This document shows positions 49,001-58,608 of a stretch of DNA of 64,000 nucleotides, in pieces. The translations under genes were made by a program, and so were the position numbers. Numbering within the stretch: position 1 is the stretch's first letter; each line of letters begins with the position of its first letter. The DNA is from Streptomyces brevispora (GTDB lineage Bacteria > Actinomycetota > Actinomycetes > Streptomycetales > Streptomycetaceae): assembly GCF_007829885.1 (NCBI RefSeq), contig NZ_VIWW01000001.1, positions 4,030,001 to 4,094,000 of the forward strand. The letters run 5' to 3'. Under the pieces are notes generated by a model that did not search any database, had not been told where the DNA came from, and saw only the letters and a program-made list of their open reading frames with translations.

Positions 49001-49284
49001 AAGGCGGCGGTCGCGGCAACTCCCGTGACCAGGAGCGGTGTTCCGAGCGTCGCCCGGTTGAGCCGGTGCGCCAGCGGCGTCTGCCCGGCCGCCTCGGTGT
49101 CGAGCGCCTGGACGTATACGGCGTACTCCTCGGCCGCACCCGCCGCCATCGTGTCCAGTGCGCCCCGCGCACGCGTCATCAGCGCGCCGGAGTCCGTCCG
49201 CCCGCCGGTGCGCCGCGCCTCCTCCTCCACGGCCCGTACCAACAGCCTCTCGGCGTCAGCCTGGTGGCTGTCCCGCATCCGCAT
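46030..49284 (-). CDS. STAND-type NTPase with TPR repeats (AfsR-like without SARP domain)
   Basis: This 1084-residue protein has an N-terminal helical part with two hydrophobic segments (about residues 85-125: LLVTGVAATAAFGADLALG and LALGAGAVVAVAGATATVA). The NB-ARC NTPase follows from about 240: Walker A is HGPPGAGRTTLAV with Arg in place of the usual Lys, and Walker B is IVLDDASDVEQV. A winged-helix segment (RYRLHDLVRGFALARLLDEE) and at least eight TPR units (about 640-1020, with repeated GEAWTxxxLGxxL motifs) complete it. It lacks a SARP DNA-binding domain, so it is a signal-transducing scaffold instead of a direct transcription factor. The ATG follows GAGGGGGACCT. Confidence 0.88.
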   Translation of the reverse strand: MRMRDSHQADAERLLVRAVEEEARRTGGRTDSGALMTRARGALDTMAAGAAEEYAVYVQALDTEAAGQTPLAHRLNRATLGTPLLVTGVAATAAFGADLALGTVTGLALGAGAVVAVAGATATVAKVTASHWPAASRRAGALGQPGGTEQLRLQWLTALEVRGIRPFLDQQRMLTASSRTPAKKAATAQSRTALRGGDRSAAARMRSLLEQSFGHLPSPDGRFAGRRAELARIGQWVHAARASTETKPTVVVLHGPPGAGRTTLAVRAAHDLKDQFRGACVVDLRGGADGEPPLPTRDALLHLLNRLGAPREQLLFRDGGSAGRSAGSSAEQQVRRLSELYHQHLTGTPVTIVLDDASDVEQVRTLIPERSDSLVLVTAREPLDLPDSLPAWVHQLEVGALDPAGADELLREASQEEDPGPYDYPSSEAITELCGGLPLALRIAGSSLGARTPSALAADLAAYGPVPPVERALWLRYTDQPEQARRLLRRLALAGRASLGAAAAAALLSADEQEAQRLLTTLSGAGLLDHVRGSRYRLHDLVRGFALARLLDEEEPAGRTAAQERLIVNYAELAGAVIRMVDGKMSTRAGQFGSHGFTSLDAALRWLDEESSFITSALRHAEGVDQGAVLDLLGALCDYCLLRGDLYRLGEISELTQAVDQGLLERSVQWRTGIAARQLGELDKARSTLSSVVGLYREAQNDSGTALALCSLGITLHHQGNLTEAAARLREALELQTSDAQAADRAWSMHALAAVERDRAHPAEALTLLDTALVLHREGESLHGEAWTQFQLGQVLLRLGDVERAELALRTALDLYGRTRDERGEAWALTQLARARLLDGDPAPAVEQLNAALSRHRDNEDARGEAWTLYYLGQALEEAGDTDQAVRQLERSRTMFSRMRDVYGLACARHHSGRVTRDQRAAQTGNLRNSGFARQLLADARADFRRIGVAHGEAWTCLELALIDAGNHRAPQALELCGEAAELFDSYGDARGADWARFLRCTLLPYASPGGIEVGTVVAQQELADLIAAGHPTRDGRLEDCAEAFRVVLNRGVDLEDGWQAWRLGLTPTRHAREIMGVRIPTRP

Positions 49285-49540
49285 AGGTCCCCCTCGGTTC
49301 CCGCCCGTCGGCCCGCCCCGGCGCCCGGCCGCATGGAGTACCAGTCTCCTGCCTGGGGCCGGTGCGCGACAGGGCGTCCGCGAGACTGCGCCGACTGCCG
49401 TACGGAGGAAACGGAGGAATCGGAGCACCGGATCCCGACGGAGCGTGGCAACGGCGAACCGCGCGTCTCGTCGTGCCCGTGACCGATCCCCCTGGGCCGG
49501 TGCCGGCCGTTGGCGACGCTGCCTGCGCGGACGTGGGCCG

Positions 49541-49810
49541 TCAGCCGGCGCCCGGGTCCACAGTGACGGGGAAGGGCGCGGCGGGGGGAACGTCCTGCGG
49601 GCGGACATCGAAGTCCCTGTCGGCGTTCCGGTCCGGGCCCGCGGCGGCGTCCAGGGCGTCGGCCAGGATTCGGGCCGACCGGTTGCGCCGTTTGGATGCG
49701 CTCGGGCTCACGACGGCCGTCCCGTCCGCGATCTCCAGGCCGGCACACTGCTCCTCGGACTGCTCCTCGGACCAGGAGTCGTACCGCTGCGCGTGGATCC
49801 GGGTGCGCAT
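49541..49810 (-). CDS. Hypothetical protein (89 aa)
   Basis: This 89-residue frame begins MRTRIHAQRYDSWSEEQSEEQ and has good third-position GC and no internal anomalies. It is hydrophilic, with a basic SASKRRNRSARILADALDAAAG segment in the middle and a Pro-rich tail. No domain or motif is recognised, and no membrane segment is present. It lies between the STAND gene (same strand, downstream) and the divergent thioredoxin-domain gene. A real gene seems likelier than not, from codon use. Confidence 0.55.
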   Translation of the reverse strand: MRTRIHAQRYDSWSEEQSEEQCAGLEIADGTAVVSPSASKRRNRSARILADALDAAAGPDRNADRDFDVRPQDVPPAAPFPVTVDPGAG

Positions 49811-49963
49811 CTACACGGGCGCCACCATCTGGGCGGTCACGGTGTGTCTCCTGCGAGGAACCTCGACGGTTCCAGCGCTGCCTCGGCTCGGGCCACTGAC
49901 CTGTATGCCGCGCTGCCCGATTCGGGAAGTGTGCGGCCGCCTCCTCGTGAGAGGCTGGGTCGC

Positions 49964-52009
<2,046 letters not shown>

Positions 52010-52015
52010 CCCGCG

Positions 52016-52648
52016 TCACAGCCGCAGGCCGCCCTCCAGGGTGTCCAGGGCGTCCTCGGCCATCGCGACGAGGTCGCCCTTCCGGTCGTGCTCGCCCCAG
52101 TACAGCACCACTTCGCGCAGCGCACCCAGCACCGCCGCGACGTGGACCCGGCTCCGCAGGTCGTCCGCGCCGCGGCCGCTGCGGTCGGCGAGTACCCGGG
52201 CGAGCTGCTGCGCGGTGTCCGACAGGTTCTGCGCCATCCGCGCCCGGACGGCGGGTACCTCCACCATCAGCCGGATGCGCCGGCGCACCTCCTCGTCGTC
52301 CGCGGTGAGGAACGTCGTCAGCGCCTCGACCACCATGAACCGCAGCGAGACCAGCGGCGGCTCATCGGCCGGCCGGCTGCGGATCAGGGCTTCCACGAAC
52401 GCGTCGTACTCATCGGTGAGGACGATGTCCTCCTTGGTCGCGAAGTACCGGAACACCGTGCTCGGCGACACCTCGGCCGCCTCCGCGATCTGCTCGATGC
52501 TCGTCGCGTCGTACCCCTGCTCGGCGATCAGGCGGCAGGCCGCCCGCCGGATCGCGGCCCGGGTCTTGAGCTTCTTGCGCTCGCGCAGCCCCATCGGGGG
52601 CTCCGCGCCGGGGGCGCTGGAGGACGGGATACGGGGGGTGGCGGCCAT
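52016..52648 (-). CDS. TetR-family transcriptional regulator
   Basis: The 210-residue regulator has a TetR helix-turn-helix (GLRERKKLKTRAAIRRAACRLIAEQGYDATSIEQIAEAAEVSPSTVFRYFATKEDIVL, about residues 22-75), a TetR C-terminal domain of the MftR type (RFMVVEALTTFLTADDEEVRRRIRLMVEVPAVRARMA), and ALREVVLYWGEHDRKGDL. The ATG at 52648 was chosen because GACAAT precedes it by 7 nt (leaderless); an ATG three codons upstream exists. It follows the hemolysin III gene on the same strand and might control it, but no shared operator is proven. Confidence 0.88.
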   Translation of the reverse strand: MAATPRIPSSSAPGAEPPMGLRERKKLKTRAAIRRAACRLIAEQGYDATSIEQIAEAAEVSPSTVFRYFATKEDIVLTDEYDAFVEALIRSRPADEPPLVSLRFMVVEALTTFLTADDEEVRRRIRLMVEVPAVRARMAQNLSDTAQQLARVLADRSGRGADDLRSRVHVAAVLGALREVVLYWGEHDRKGDLVAMAEDALDTLEGGLRL

Positions 52649-52734
52649 GGCCGCCATTGTCAGGCATCGAAGGGCGACGAAATGGCCACGGCGGGGAAGC
52701 CGTGGCCATGAGGCGGAGGAAGGGTCGGCGGGGC

Positions 52735-53430
52735 TCAGCTCTGGTTGTACGCCACCAGGGAGATGCCGACGTAGTGCACGACGAACGCCGCCAGGGTCAG
52801 CGAGTGGAAGACCTCGTGGAATCCGAACCAGCGCGGTGACGGGTTCGGCCGCTTGATGCCGTAGATCACGCCGCCGGCGCTGTAGAGCAGTCCGCCGACG
52901 ACGACCAGGACGAGCACCGCGATCCCGCCGGTCCGCATGAAGTCCGGCAGGAAGAAGACCGCGGCCCAGCCCATCGCGATGTAGCACGGCGTGTAGAGCC
53001 AGCGCGGGGCGCCGACCCAGAACACCCGGAAGGCGATGCCCGCGACCGCCGCACCCCAGACCGCCCACAGGAGCGGGGTCCCGGTGGAGCGGGGCAGGAG
53101 CAGCAGGGTCAGCGGGGTGTAGGTGCCCGCGATGATCAGGAAGATGTTGGCGTGGTCGAGCCTGCGCAGTACGGCCTCGCCGCGCGGCCCCCAGGTGCCG
53201 CGGTGGTAGACGGCGCTCACGCCGAACAGCAGGCACGCGGTCAGGATGTAGATCCCGCAGGCGATCCGGGCGCGGGTGGTGTCCGTGAGCGCGATGAGCA
53301 CGATGCCCGCGATGAGGACCGCGGGGAACATCCCGGCGTGCAGCCAGCCGCGCATCCGGGGCTTCAGCGGGACGGTGTCGGTCTCGGCTGGTTCCAGCCC
53401 GGCAGGTTCGGGCGCGGCGGCAGCAGTCAT
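52735..53430 (-). CDS. Hemolysin III family (PAQR/TrhA) membrane protein
   Basis: This 231-residue protein has seven predicted transmembrane helices after a 25-residue cytoplasmic N-terminus. The family's metal-site motifs are visible: SAVYHRGTW (first Ser/His), RRLDHANIFLIIAGTYTPL (Asp/His) and the C-terminal pair FHEVFHSLTLAAFVVHYVG. Members are probably zinc-dependent hydrolases related to ceramidases; TrhA affects membrane fluidity. The ATG lies 6 nt after TACGAT. An ACCTACG-N4-CGTAGGT palindrome stands just upstream of that element. Confidence 0.9.
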   Translation of the reverse strand: MTAAAAPEPAGLEPAETDTVPLKPRMRGWLHAGMFPAVLIAGIVLIALTDTTRARIACGIYILTACLLFGVSAVYHRGTWGPRGEAVLRRLDHANIFLIIAGTYTPLTLLLLPRSTGTPLLWAVWGAAVAGIAFRVFWVGAPRWLYTPCYIAMGWAAVFFLPDFMRTGGIAVLVLVVVGGLLYSAGGVIYGIKRPNPSPRWFGFHEVFHSLTLAAFVVHYVGISLVAYNQS

Positions 53431-53441
53431 TCCCGCATCGT

Positions 53442-53459
53442 ACCTACGCCACCGTAGGT
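53442..53459. promoter_or_regulatory. ACCTACG-N4-CGTAGGT operator
   Basis: A perfect 7-bp inverted repeat with a 4-bp centre (CCAC) lies 12-29 bp upstream of the hemolysin III start, partly overlapping the TACGAT -10 element. It looks like a dimeric-repressor site; the regulator may be the nearby TetR protein. Confidence 0.55.
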
Positions 53460-53643
53460 TGCGGATATGAGTGGCGATGCTCACGTGGGCGGCCCTCTGG
53501 ACATATGGGCGGAACGGTCGGATGATCAAATGAGTGCGGTCGGCACCGGATGAGCGCCAGGGGTAATTCGAAAGGGTAGAAGCATCCGGGTCGCAGCCCC
53601 CACGGGGCACCTATCAGATAGACACCCTCATCAAGGAGCGATC

Positions 53644-55470
53644 GTGGCGCGCGACATCGCGGCTCCCCTCACTGTTCCCAGCAACCACCAGGAGCTCGTC
53701 TCCTGGGTGGACGAGATCGCAGCCCTCACCGAACCGGACCGAGTGGTCTGGTGCGACGGCTCCGAGGCCGAGTACGAGCGCCTGTGCGGGGAGCTCGTGG
53801 CCAAGGGGACGTTCACCAAACTCGACGAGATCAAGCGTCCGAACTCGTACTACGCCGCCTCCGACCCGAGCGATGTCGCGCGTGTCGAGACCCGCACGTT
53901 CATCTGCTCCGAGAAGGAGGAGGACGCCGGTCCGACCAACCACTGGAAGGCCCCCGCCGAGATGCGGGACATCTTCGTGGGCGAGAAGGGCGTCTTCCGC
54001 GGCTCCATGCGTGGCCGCACCATGTACGTCGTGCCCTTCTGCATGGGCCCCGTCGGCTCGCCTCTCTCCGCGATCGGCGTCGAGATCACCGACTCCGCGT
54101 ACGTCGCCGTGTCGATGCGCACCATGACGCGCATGGGACAGCCGGTCCTCGACGAGCTCGGCACCGACGGGTTCTTCGTCAAGGCCGTCCACACGCTCGG
54201 CGCACCCCTGGAGGAGGGCCAGGAGGACGTTCCGTGGCCCTGCAACTCCACCAAGTACATCTCGCACTTCCCCGAGGACCGTGAGATCTGGTCCTACGGC
54301 TCCGGCTACGGCGGCAACGCCCTGCTCGGCAAGAAGTGCTACGCGCTGCGCATCGCGTCCGTGATGGCGCGCGACGAGGGCTGGCTCGCCGAGCACATGC
54401 TGATCCTCAAGCTGACGCCGCCGCGCGGGGAGTCCAAGTACATCGCGGCGGCCTTCCCTAGCGCCTGCGGCAAGACGAACCTCGCCATGCTGGAGCCCAC
54501 GATCTCCGGCTGGACCGTCGAGACCGTCGGCGACGACATCGCCTGGATGCGGTTCGGCGAGGACGGCCGGCTCTACGCGATCAACCCCGAGGCCGGTTTC
54601 TTCGGCGTCGCGCCCGGCACCGGCGAGCACACCAACGCCAACGCCATGAAGACCATGTGGGGCAACTCCGTCTTCACCAACGTCGCGCTCACCGACGACG
54701 GCGACGTCTGGTGGGAGGGCATGACGGAGGAGCTGCCCAAGCACCTCACGGACTGGAAGGGCAACGACTGGACCCCCGAGTCCGGCACGCCCGCCGCCCA
54801 CCCCAACGCCCGCTTCACCGTCCCGGCCGGCCAGTGCCCGATCATCGCGCCCGAGTGGGAGGACCCGAAGGGCGTGCCGATCTCGGCCATCCTCTTCGGC
54901 GGCCGCCGCGCCTCGGCCGTACCGCTGGTCACCGAGTCCTTCAACTGGCAGCACGGTGTCTTCCTCGGGGCCAACGTCGCCTCCGAGAAGACGGCCGCCG
55001 CCGAGGGCAAGGTCGGCGAGCTGCGCCGCGACCCGTTCGCCATGCTGCCGTTCTGCGGCTACAACATGGGCGACTACATGAAGCACTGGATCAAGGTCGG
55101 CGCGGACAAGCCGGACCAGTCGAAGCTTCCGAAGATCTACTACGTGAACTGGTTCCGCAAGAACGACGCGGGCAAGTTCGTCTGGCCCGGGTTCGGTGAG
55201 AACAGCCGCGTCCTGAAGTGGATCGTGGAGCGCCTGGAGGGCAAGGCCGAGGGCGTCGAGACCCCGATCGGCATCCTGCCGGCGAAGGGCTCGCTCGACA
55301 CCGAGGGCCTGGACCTCTCCGAGTCGGACCTGGACTTCCTGCTCAAGGTCGACAAGGAGGTCTGGCGCGAGGAGGCGGCGCTGGTCCCCGAGCACCTCAA
55401 CACCTTCGGCGACCACACGCCGAAGGAGCTGTGGGACGAGTACCGCGCACTGGTCCAGCGCCTGGGCTGA
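53644..55470 (+). CDS. pck: Phosphoenolpyruvate carboxykinase (GTP)
   Basis: PEPCK converts oxaloacetate and GTP to PEP, linking the TCA cycle to gluconeogenesis. The 608-residue length and motifs are of the GTP class. SPYYAASDP-like NSYYAASDPSDVARVE, CMGPVGSPLS, the P-loop FPSACGKTNLAM with active-site Cys275 (271-282), the metal motif VGDDIAWMRF, and WGNSVFTNVALTDDGDVWWEGM are all visible. CAAGGAGCGATC precedes the GTG start. It is divergent from hemolysin III; the upstream 213 bp contain no clear operator apart from the palindrome near that gene. Confidence 0.96.
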   Translation: MARDIAAPLTVPSNHQELVSWVDEIAALTEPDRVVWCDGSEAEYERLCGELVAKGTFTKLDEIKRPNSYYAASDPSDVARVETRTFICSEKEEDAGPTNHWKAPAEMRDIFVGEKGVFRGSMRGRTMYVVPFCMGPVGSPLSAIGVEITDSAYVAVSMRTMTRMGQPVLDELGTDGFFVKAVHTLGAPLEEGQEDVPWPCNSTKYISHFPEDREIWSYGSGYGGNALLGKKCYALRIASVMARDEGWLAEHMLILKLTPPRGESKYIAAAFPSACGKTNLAMLEPTISGWTVETVGDDIAWMRFGEDGRLYAINPEAGFFGVAPGTGEHTNANAMKTMWGNSVFTNVALTDDGDVWWEGMTEELPKHLTDWKGNDWTPESGTPAAHPNARFTVPAGQCPIIAPEWEDPKGVPISAILFGGRRASAVPLVTESFNWQHGVFLGANVASEKTAAAEGKVGELRRDPFAMLPFCGYNMGDYMKHWIKVGADKPDQSKLPKIYYVNWFRKNDAGKFVWPGFGENSRVLKWIVERLEGKAEGVETPIGILPAKGSLDTEGLDLSESDLDFLLKVDKEVWREEAALVPEHLNTFGDHTPKELWDEYRALVQRLG

Positions 55471-55516
55471 GCGCTGTAGCGGCTCGCCCCCGCGGGGGCC
55501 CGCTCCTCGGGTGGCA

Positions 55517-55551
55517 CCCGGTCCACGCGCCTCGACGGCCCGTGGACCGGG
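55517..55551 (+). terminator. pck terminator
   Basis: CCGGTCCACG and CGTGGACCGG form a 10-bp perfect stem with a 13-nt loop, 47 nt beyond the pck stop and next to the convergent gene's stop. Confidence 0.65.
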
Positions 55552-55555
55552 GCCG

Positions 55556-55975
55556 TCAGAGGGCGCCGACCAGCCGCGACGGGGCTGAGGAGTCGGCGGC
55601 GGAGGCAGCGGCCGGGGCCGCCGCGGCGTGGGCGTCCATGCGCTCGGCCGCGAGAATGGCGACGGCCGTGTCGGCGCGGGACGCCGCCACCACCAGCGCG
55701 CGGCCCGCGAGGGCGTGGGCGCGGCGGTGCAGGGTGGGTGCGGGGGCTTCGGTCGGACCGGCGTGCCGGGCGGGCGGCTCACCGCGCAGCCGTGCGACCT
55801 GTTCGGCGATGCGGTCGCCCGCCTCGCCGAGTCCCAGTTCGTCGGTGACCGCGAGCAACGCGGCCAGATGTCCGGCGAGCTGGATGTCCAGTTCTTCCTC
55901 GCGGGTGTGGCGCGGGAAGTCGTCGGCGTGGTCGGCCGGTGTGTGGACCGATTTGGTGCGGATCGGTTCGTACAT
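55556..55975 (-). CDS. Conserved Streptomyces hypothetical protein
   Basis: This 139-residue protein begins MYEPIRTKSVHTPADHADDFPRHTREEELDIQLAGHLAALLAVTDEL, a start I recall from many Streptomyces genomes. It is alpha-helical in the first 65 residues and Ala-rich afterwards, without cysteine or known motif. An AT-rich stretch upstream (about 56006-56042) may hold its promoter and a regulator site. CAGGAGG lies about 6 nt before the ATG. It follows alaA on the same strand after about 100 bp. Confidence 0.78.
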   Translation of the reverse strand: MYEPIRTKSVHTPADHADDFPRHTREEELDIQLAGHLAALLAVTDELGLGEAGDRIAEQVARLRGEPPARHAGPTEAPAPTLHRRAHALAGRALVVAASRADTAVAILAAERMDAHAAAAPAAASAADSSAPSRLVGAL

Positions 55976-56076
55976 GGATGGCCTCCTGGTGATGCTGTGG
56001 ATCCATCCTAGCTTGGATTCAGTCTAAAGTTGTCTAGATTCGCGGCCGGGTGGCGGGAACCGTCGCCGGGACCGGG

Positions 56077-57288
56077 TCATACCTGGCTGTACCCGTCCAG
56101 GAAGCGGGCGATCCGGCCGATCGCGTCCGTCAGATCCTCGGTCGAGGGCAGTGTCACGACCCGGAAGTGGTCGGGCTCGGGCCAGTTGAACCCCGTACCC
56201 TGCACCACCATGATCTTCTCGGCCCGCAGCAGGTCGAGGACCATCTGCCGGTCGTCCTTGATCTTGTAGACCTTGGGGTCGAGCCGCGGGAAGAGGTACA
56301 GCGCCCCCTTCGGCTTCACGCACGTCACGCCCGGGATCTGCGTCAGCAGGTCGTACGCCACGTCCCGCTGCTCCAGGATGCGGCCGCCCGGCAGCACCAG
56401 GTCGTTGATCGACTGCCGTCCGCCGAGCGCACTGGCCACGGCGTGCTGTGACGGCATGTTGGCGCACAGCCGCATGTTGGCCAGGATCGTCAGCCCCTCG
56501 ATGTACGAGGAGGCGTGCGCCTTCGGCCCGCAGACGGCCATCCAGCCGGAGCGGTATCCGGCCACCCGGTAGTTCTTGGAGAGCCCGTTGAAGGTGAGCA
56601 CCATCAGGTCGGGCGCGATGGTTGCGGTCGGGGTGTGGGTCGCCCCGTCGTACAGGATCCGGTCGTAGATCTCGTCGGAGCAGACGACCAGGTTGTGGCG
56701 CCGGGCGATCTCCGTCAGCCGGCGCAGCATCTCGTCGTCGTAGACCGCACCCGTCGGATTGTTCGGGTTGATGATCACGATGGCCTTGGTGCGGTCGGTG
56801 ATCTTCCGCTCGATGTCGGCGAGGTCCGGCATCCAGTCGGACTGCTCGTCGCAGCGGTAGTGCACGGCCGTGCCGCCGGCCAGGGAGACCGAAGCGGTCC
56901 ACAGCGGGTAGTCCGGCGCCGGTACGAGCACCTCGTCCCCGTCGTCGAGCAGTGCCTGCATCGACATCTGGATCAGTTCGGAGACCCCGTTGCCCAGGTA
57001 GACGTCCTCGACGCCGAGGTCGATCCCCTTCGTCTGGTAATGCTGCATCACCGCCCGCCGCGCGGACAGCAGCCCCTTCGCGTCGCCGTAGCCGTGCGCC
57101 CCGGAGAGGTTGCGCAGGATGTCCTCAAGGATCTCGGGCGGGCACTCGAAACCGAACGCGGCAGGGTTGCCGGTGTTCAGTTTGAGGATGCGATGGCCCG
57201 CTGCTTCCAGCCGCATCGCCTCTTCGAGCACGGGGCCCCGGATTTCGTAACAGACGTTGGCGAGCTTCGTGGACTGGATGACCTGCAT
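56077..57288 (-). CDS. alaA: AlaA-type alanine/glutamate-pyruvate aminotransferase
   Basis: This PLP enzyme moves the amino group between alanine and 2-oxoglutarate. The 403-residue protein follows E. coli AlaA almost residue by residue: STKLANVCYEIRGPVLEEA, LKLNTGNPAAFGFECPPEI, GYGDAKGLLSARRAVMQHYQ, NGVSELIQMSMQALL, PAPDYPLWTA, NPNNPTGAVY, DEIYDRILYDGA, and the PLP lysine in FNGLSKNYRVAGYRSGW. The ATG was chosen from the conserved MQVIQSTKLANV start; in-frame codons run far upstream through non-coding sequence. Confidence 0.93.
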   Translation of the reverse strand: MQVIQSTKLANVCYEIRGPVLEEAMRLEAAGHRILKLNTGNPAAFGFECPPEILEDILRNLSGAHGYGDAKGLLSARRAVMQHYQTKGIDLGVEDVYLGNGVSELIQMSMQALLDDGDEVLVPAPDYPLWTASVSLAGGTAVHYRCDEQSDWMPDLADIERKITDRTKAIVIINPNNPTGAVYDDEMLRRLTEIARRHNLVVCSDEIYDRILYDGATHTPTATIAPDLMVLTFNGLSKNYRVAGYRSGWMAVCGPKAHASSYIEGLTILANMRLCANMPSQHAVASALGGRQSINDLVLPGGRILEQRDVAYDLLTQIPGVTCVKPKGALYLFPRLDPKVYKIKDDRQMVLDLLRAEKIMVVQGTGFNWPEPDHFRVVTLPSTEDLTDAIGRIARFLDGYSQV

Positions 57289-57641
57289 GGCTGCGAGCTT
57301 ACGACTGTGTTTCGAGGGCTGCCCGGCCTTTCGCCGCAAGTTGACCCACCCGGGTCGTCCGGCCCGCCGGGTCCGGCTTCCATCGCCATGTTCCCCCGCC
57401 CGCCGACCGTGGAACCCGGGGCGCGGACGGGGGCCGGGCTTGGAATGGGTTGGAACGGCGGCGTGACGGACCGGGACGGGTGAGATGCGCCACGGCGCGG
57501 GCGGGCGATGGGCCGGCCGGGTCTTGATTCCGCCTCTTGTGCGACTCCCCTCAATACGCGACCATGCGCATGTCAAAACCGGAAGAACTCCGGTCGCAGA
57601 GGCCTCACCCGCTCTGCGCAGGTCACTAGAGGGGACCCCAC
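57289..57641. other. 353-bp divergent region between alaA and the protease gene
   Basis: The middle part is GC-rich without structure I can name. The right end, near 57540-57600, is less GC-rich and probably carries the protease promoter (for example TTGTGC at about 57536 with GACCAT 17 nt on, a weak match). There is no gene or RNA that I can support. Confidence 0.4.
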
Positions 57642-58535
57642 ATGAGAAAGCCTCTCGTCGGTGCGCTCTTTGCCGTGCTGCTCCTCGGAGCCGGCATCGC
57701 ACCCGCGACCGCGGCCACAAGCCACGGCGCGGCAGCACCCAGCACGGTCAAGGCGGCGGCGCCGTCGAGCCACACGGCGGTCAGGGCGGAGGTCAGATCC
57801 AAGGCGATCGGCTTCGCCGGGACCGTGGCGCTCAGCAACTGTTCGGGATCCGTCGTCCGTACGCCCGGCTCCCAGCCGAACGATCCCGCGCTCGTGCTCT
57901 CCAACGGGCACTGCATGGAGTCCGGCTTCCCCGGGCCCGGTGTAGTCGTTCGCGACCAGCCGTCCACCCGCAGCTTCACCCTGCTGAACTCCGCCGGCAG
58001 CGGCGTCGGCACGCTGCGGGCGAGCAAGATCGCGTACGGGACGATGACGGACACCGACATATCGGTGTACCAGCTCACCTCCACGTACGCCCAGATCCAG
58101 AGCAGCTACGGGATCAAGGCGCTGGAACTCAACACCGCGCACCCGGTGCAGGGCACCGCGATCACGGTGGTGTCCGGGTACTGGAAGCGCACCTACAGCT
58201 GCAACGTCGACGGGTTCGTCTACCGCCTCAAGGAGGGGAGTTGGACCTGGAAGGACTCGGTCCGCTACACCTCCGCCTGCCAGACCATCGGCGGGACGTC
58301 CGGCTCGCCGGTGATCGACAACGCGACCGGCAAGGTCGTCGCCGTCAACAACACCGGTAACGAGGACGGGCAGAGGTGCACGGATAACAACCCGTGCGAG
58401 GTCGATGCGAGCGGTAAGGTGACGGTCCGCCAGGGCATCAACTACGCGCAGGAGACCTACGGCATCGTGCCGTGCATCGTCGCCGGCAACAAGTTCGACC
58501 TGAACGCCGCGGGGTGCACGCTGCCCAAGCCGTAA
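57642..58535 (+). CDS. Secreted trypsin-like serine protease
   Basis: This 297-residue secreted protein has a signal peptide (MRKPLVGALFAVLLLGAGIAPATA, cleavage near residue 25) and a short prosegment. The protease domain carries the triad: His in VLSNGHCMESG (about residue 90), Asp in DTDISVYQL (about 145), and Ser in TIGGTSGSPVID (about 225). Six or so cysteines could form disulfides (NCSGS, GHCME, YSCNV, SACQT, RCTDNNPCE, AGCT). It resembles bacterial V8/chymotrypsin-type proteases of Streptomyces. GAGGGG lies 5 nt before the ATG. Terminator follows. Confidence 0.9.
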   Translation: MRKPLVGALFAVLLLGAGIAPATAATSHGAAAPSTVKAAAPSSHTAVRAEVRSKAIGFAGTVALSNCSGSVVRTPGSQPNDPALVLSNGHCMESGFPGPGVVVRDQPSTRSFTLLNSAGSGVGTLRASKIAYGTMTDTDISVYQLTSTYAQIQSSYGIKALELNTAHPVQGTAITVVSGYWKRTYSCNVDGFVYRLKEGSWTWKDSVRYTSACQTIGGTSGSPVIDNATGKVVAVNNTGNEDGQRCTDNNPCEVDASGKVTVRQGINYAQETYGIVPCIVAGNKFDLNAAGCTLPKP

Positions 58536-58552
58536 GGGCCCGGAGTGCGGTC

Positions 58553-58584
58553 GGGCGGGGCGGGAGAACACTCCCGCCCCGCCC
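58553..58584. terminator. Perfect 14-bp hairpin terminator
   Basis: GGGCGGGGCGGGAG pairs exactly with its complement across AACA, between the convergent protease and DUF1206 genes. Confidence 0.8.
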
Positions 58585-58608
58585 CGTCTCGTTCCGGCCG
58601 CCCGGGCC

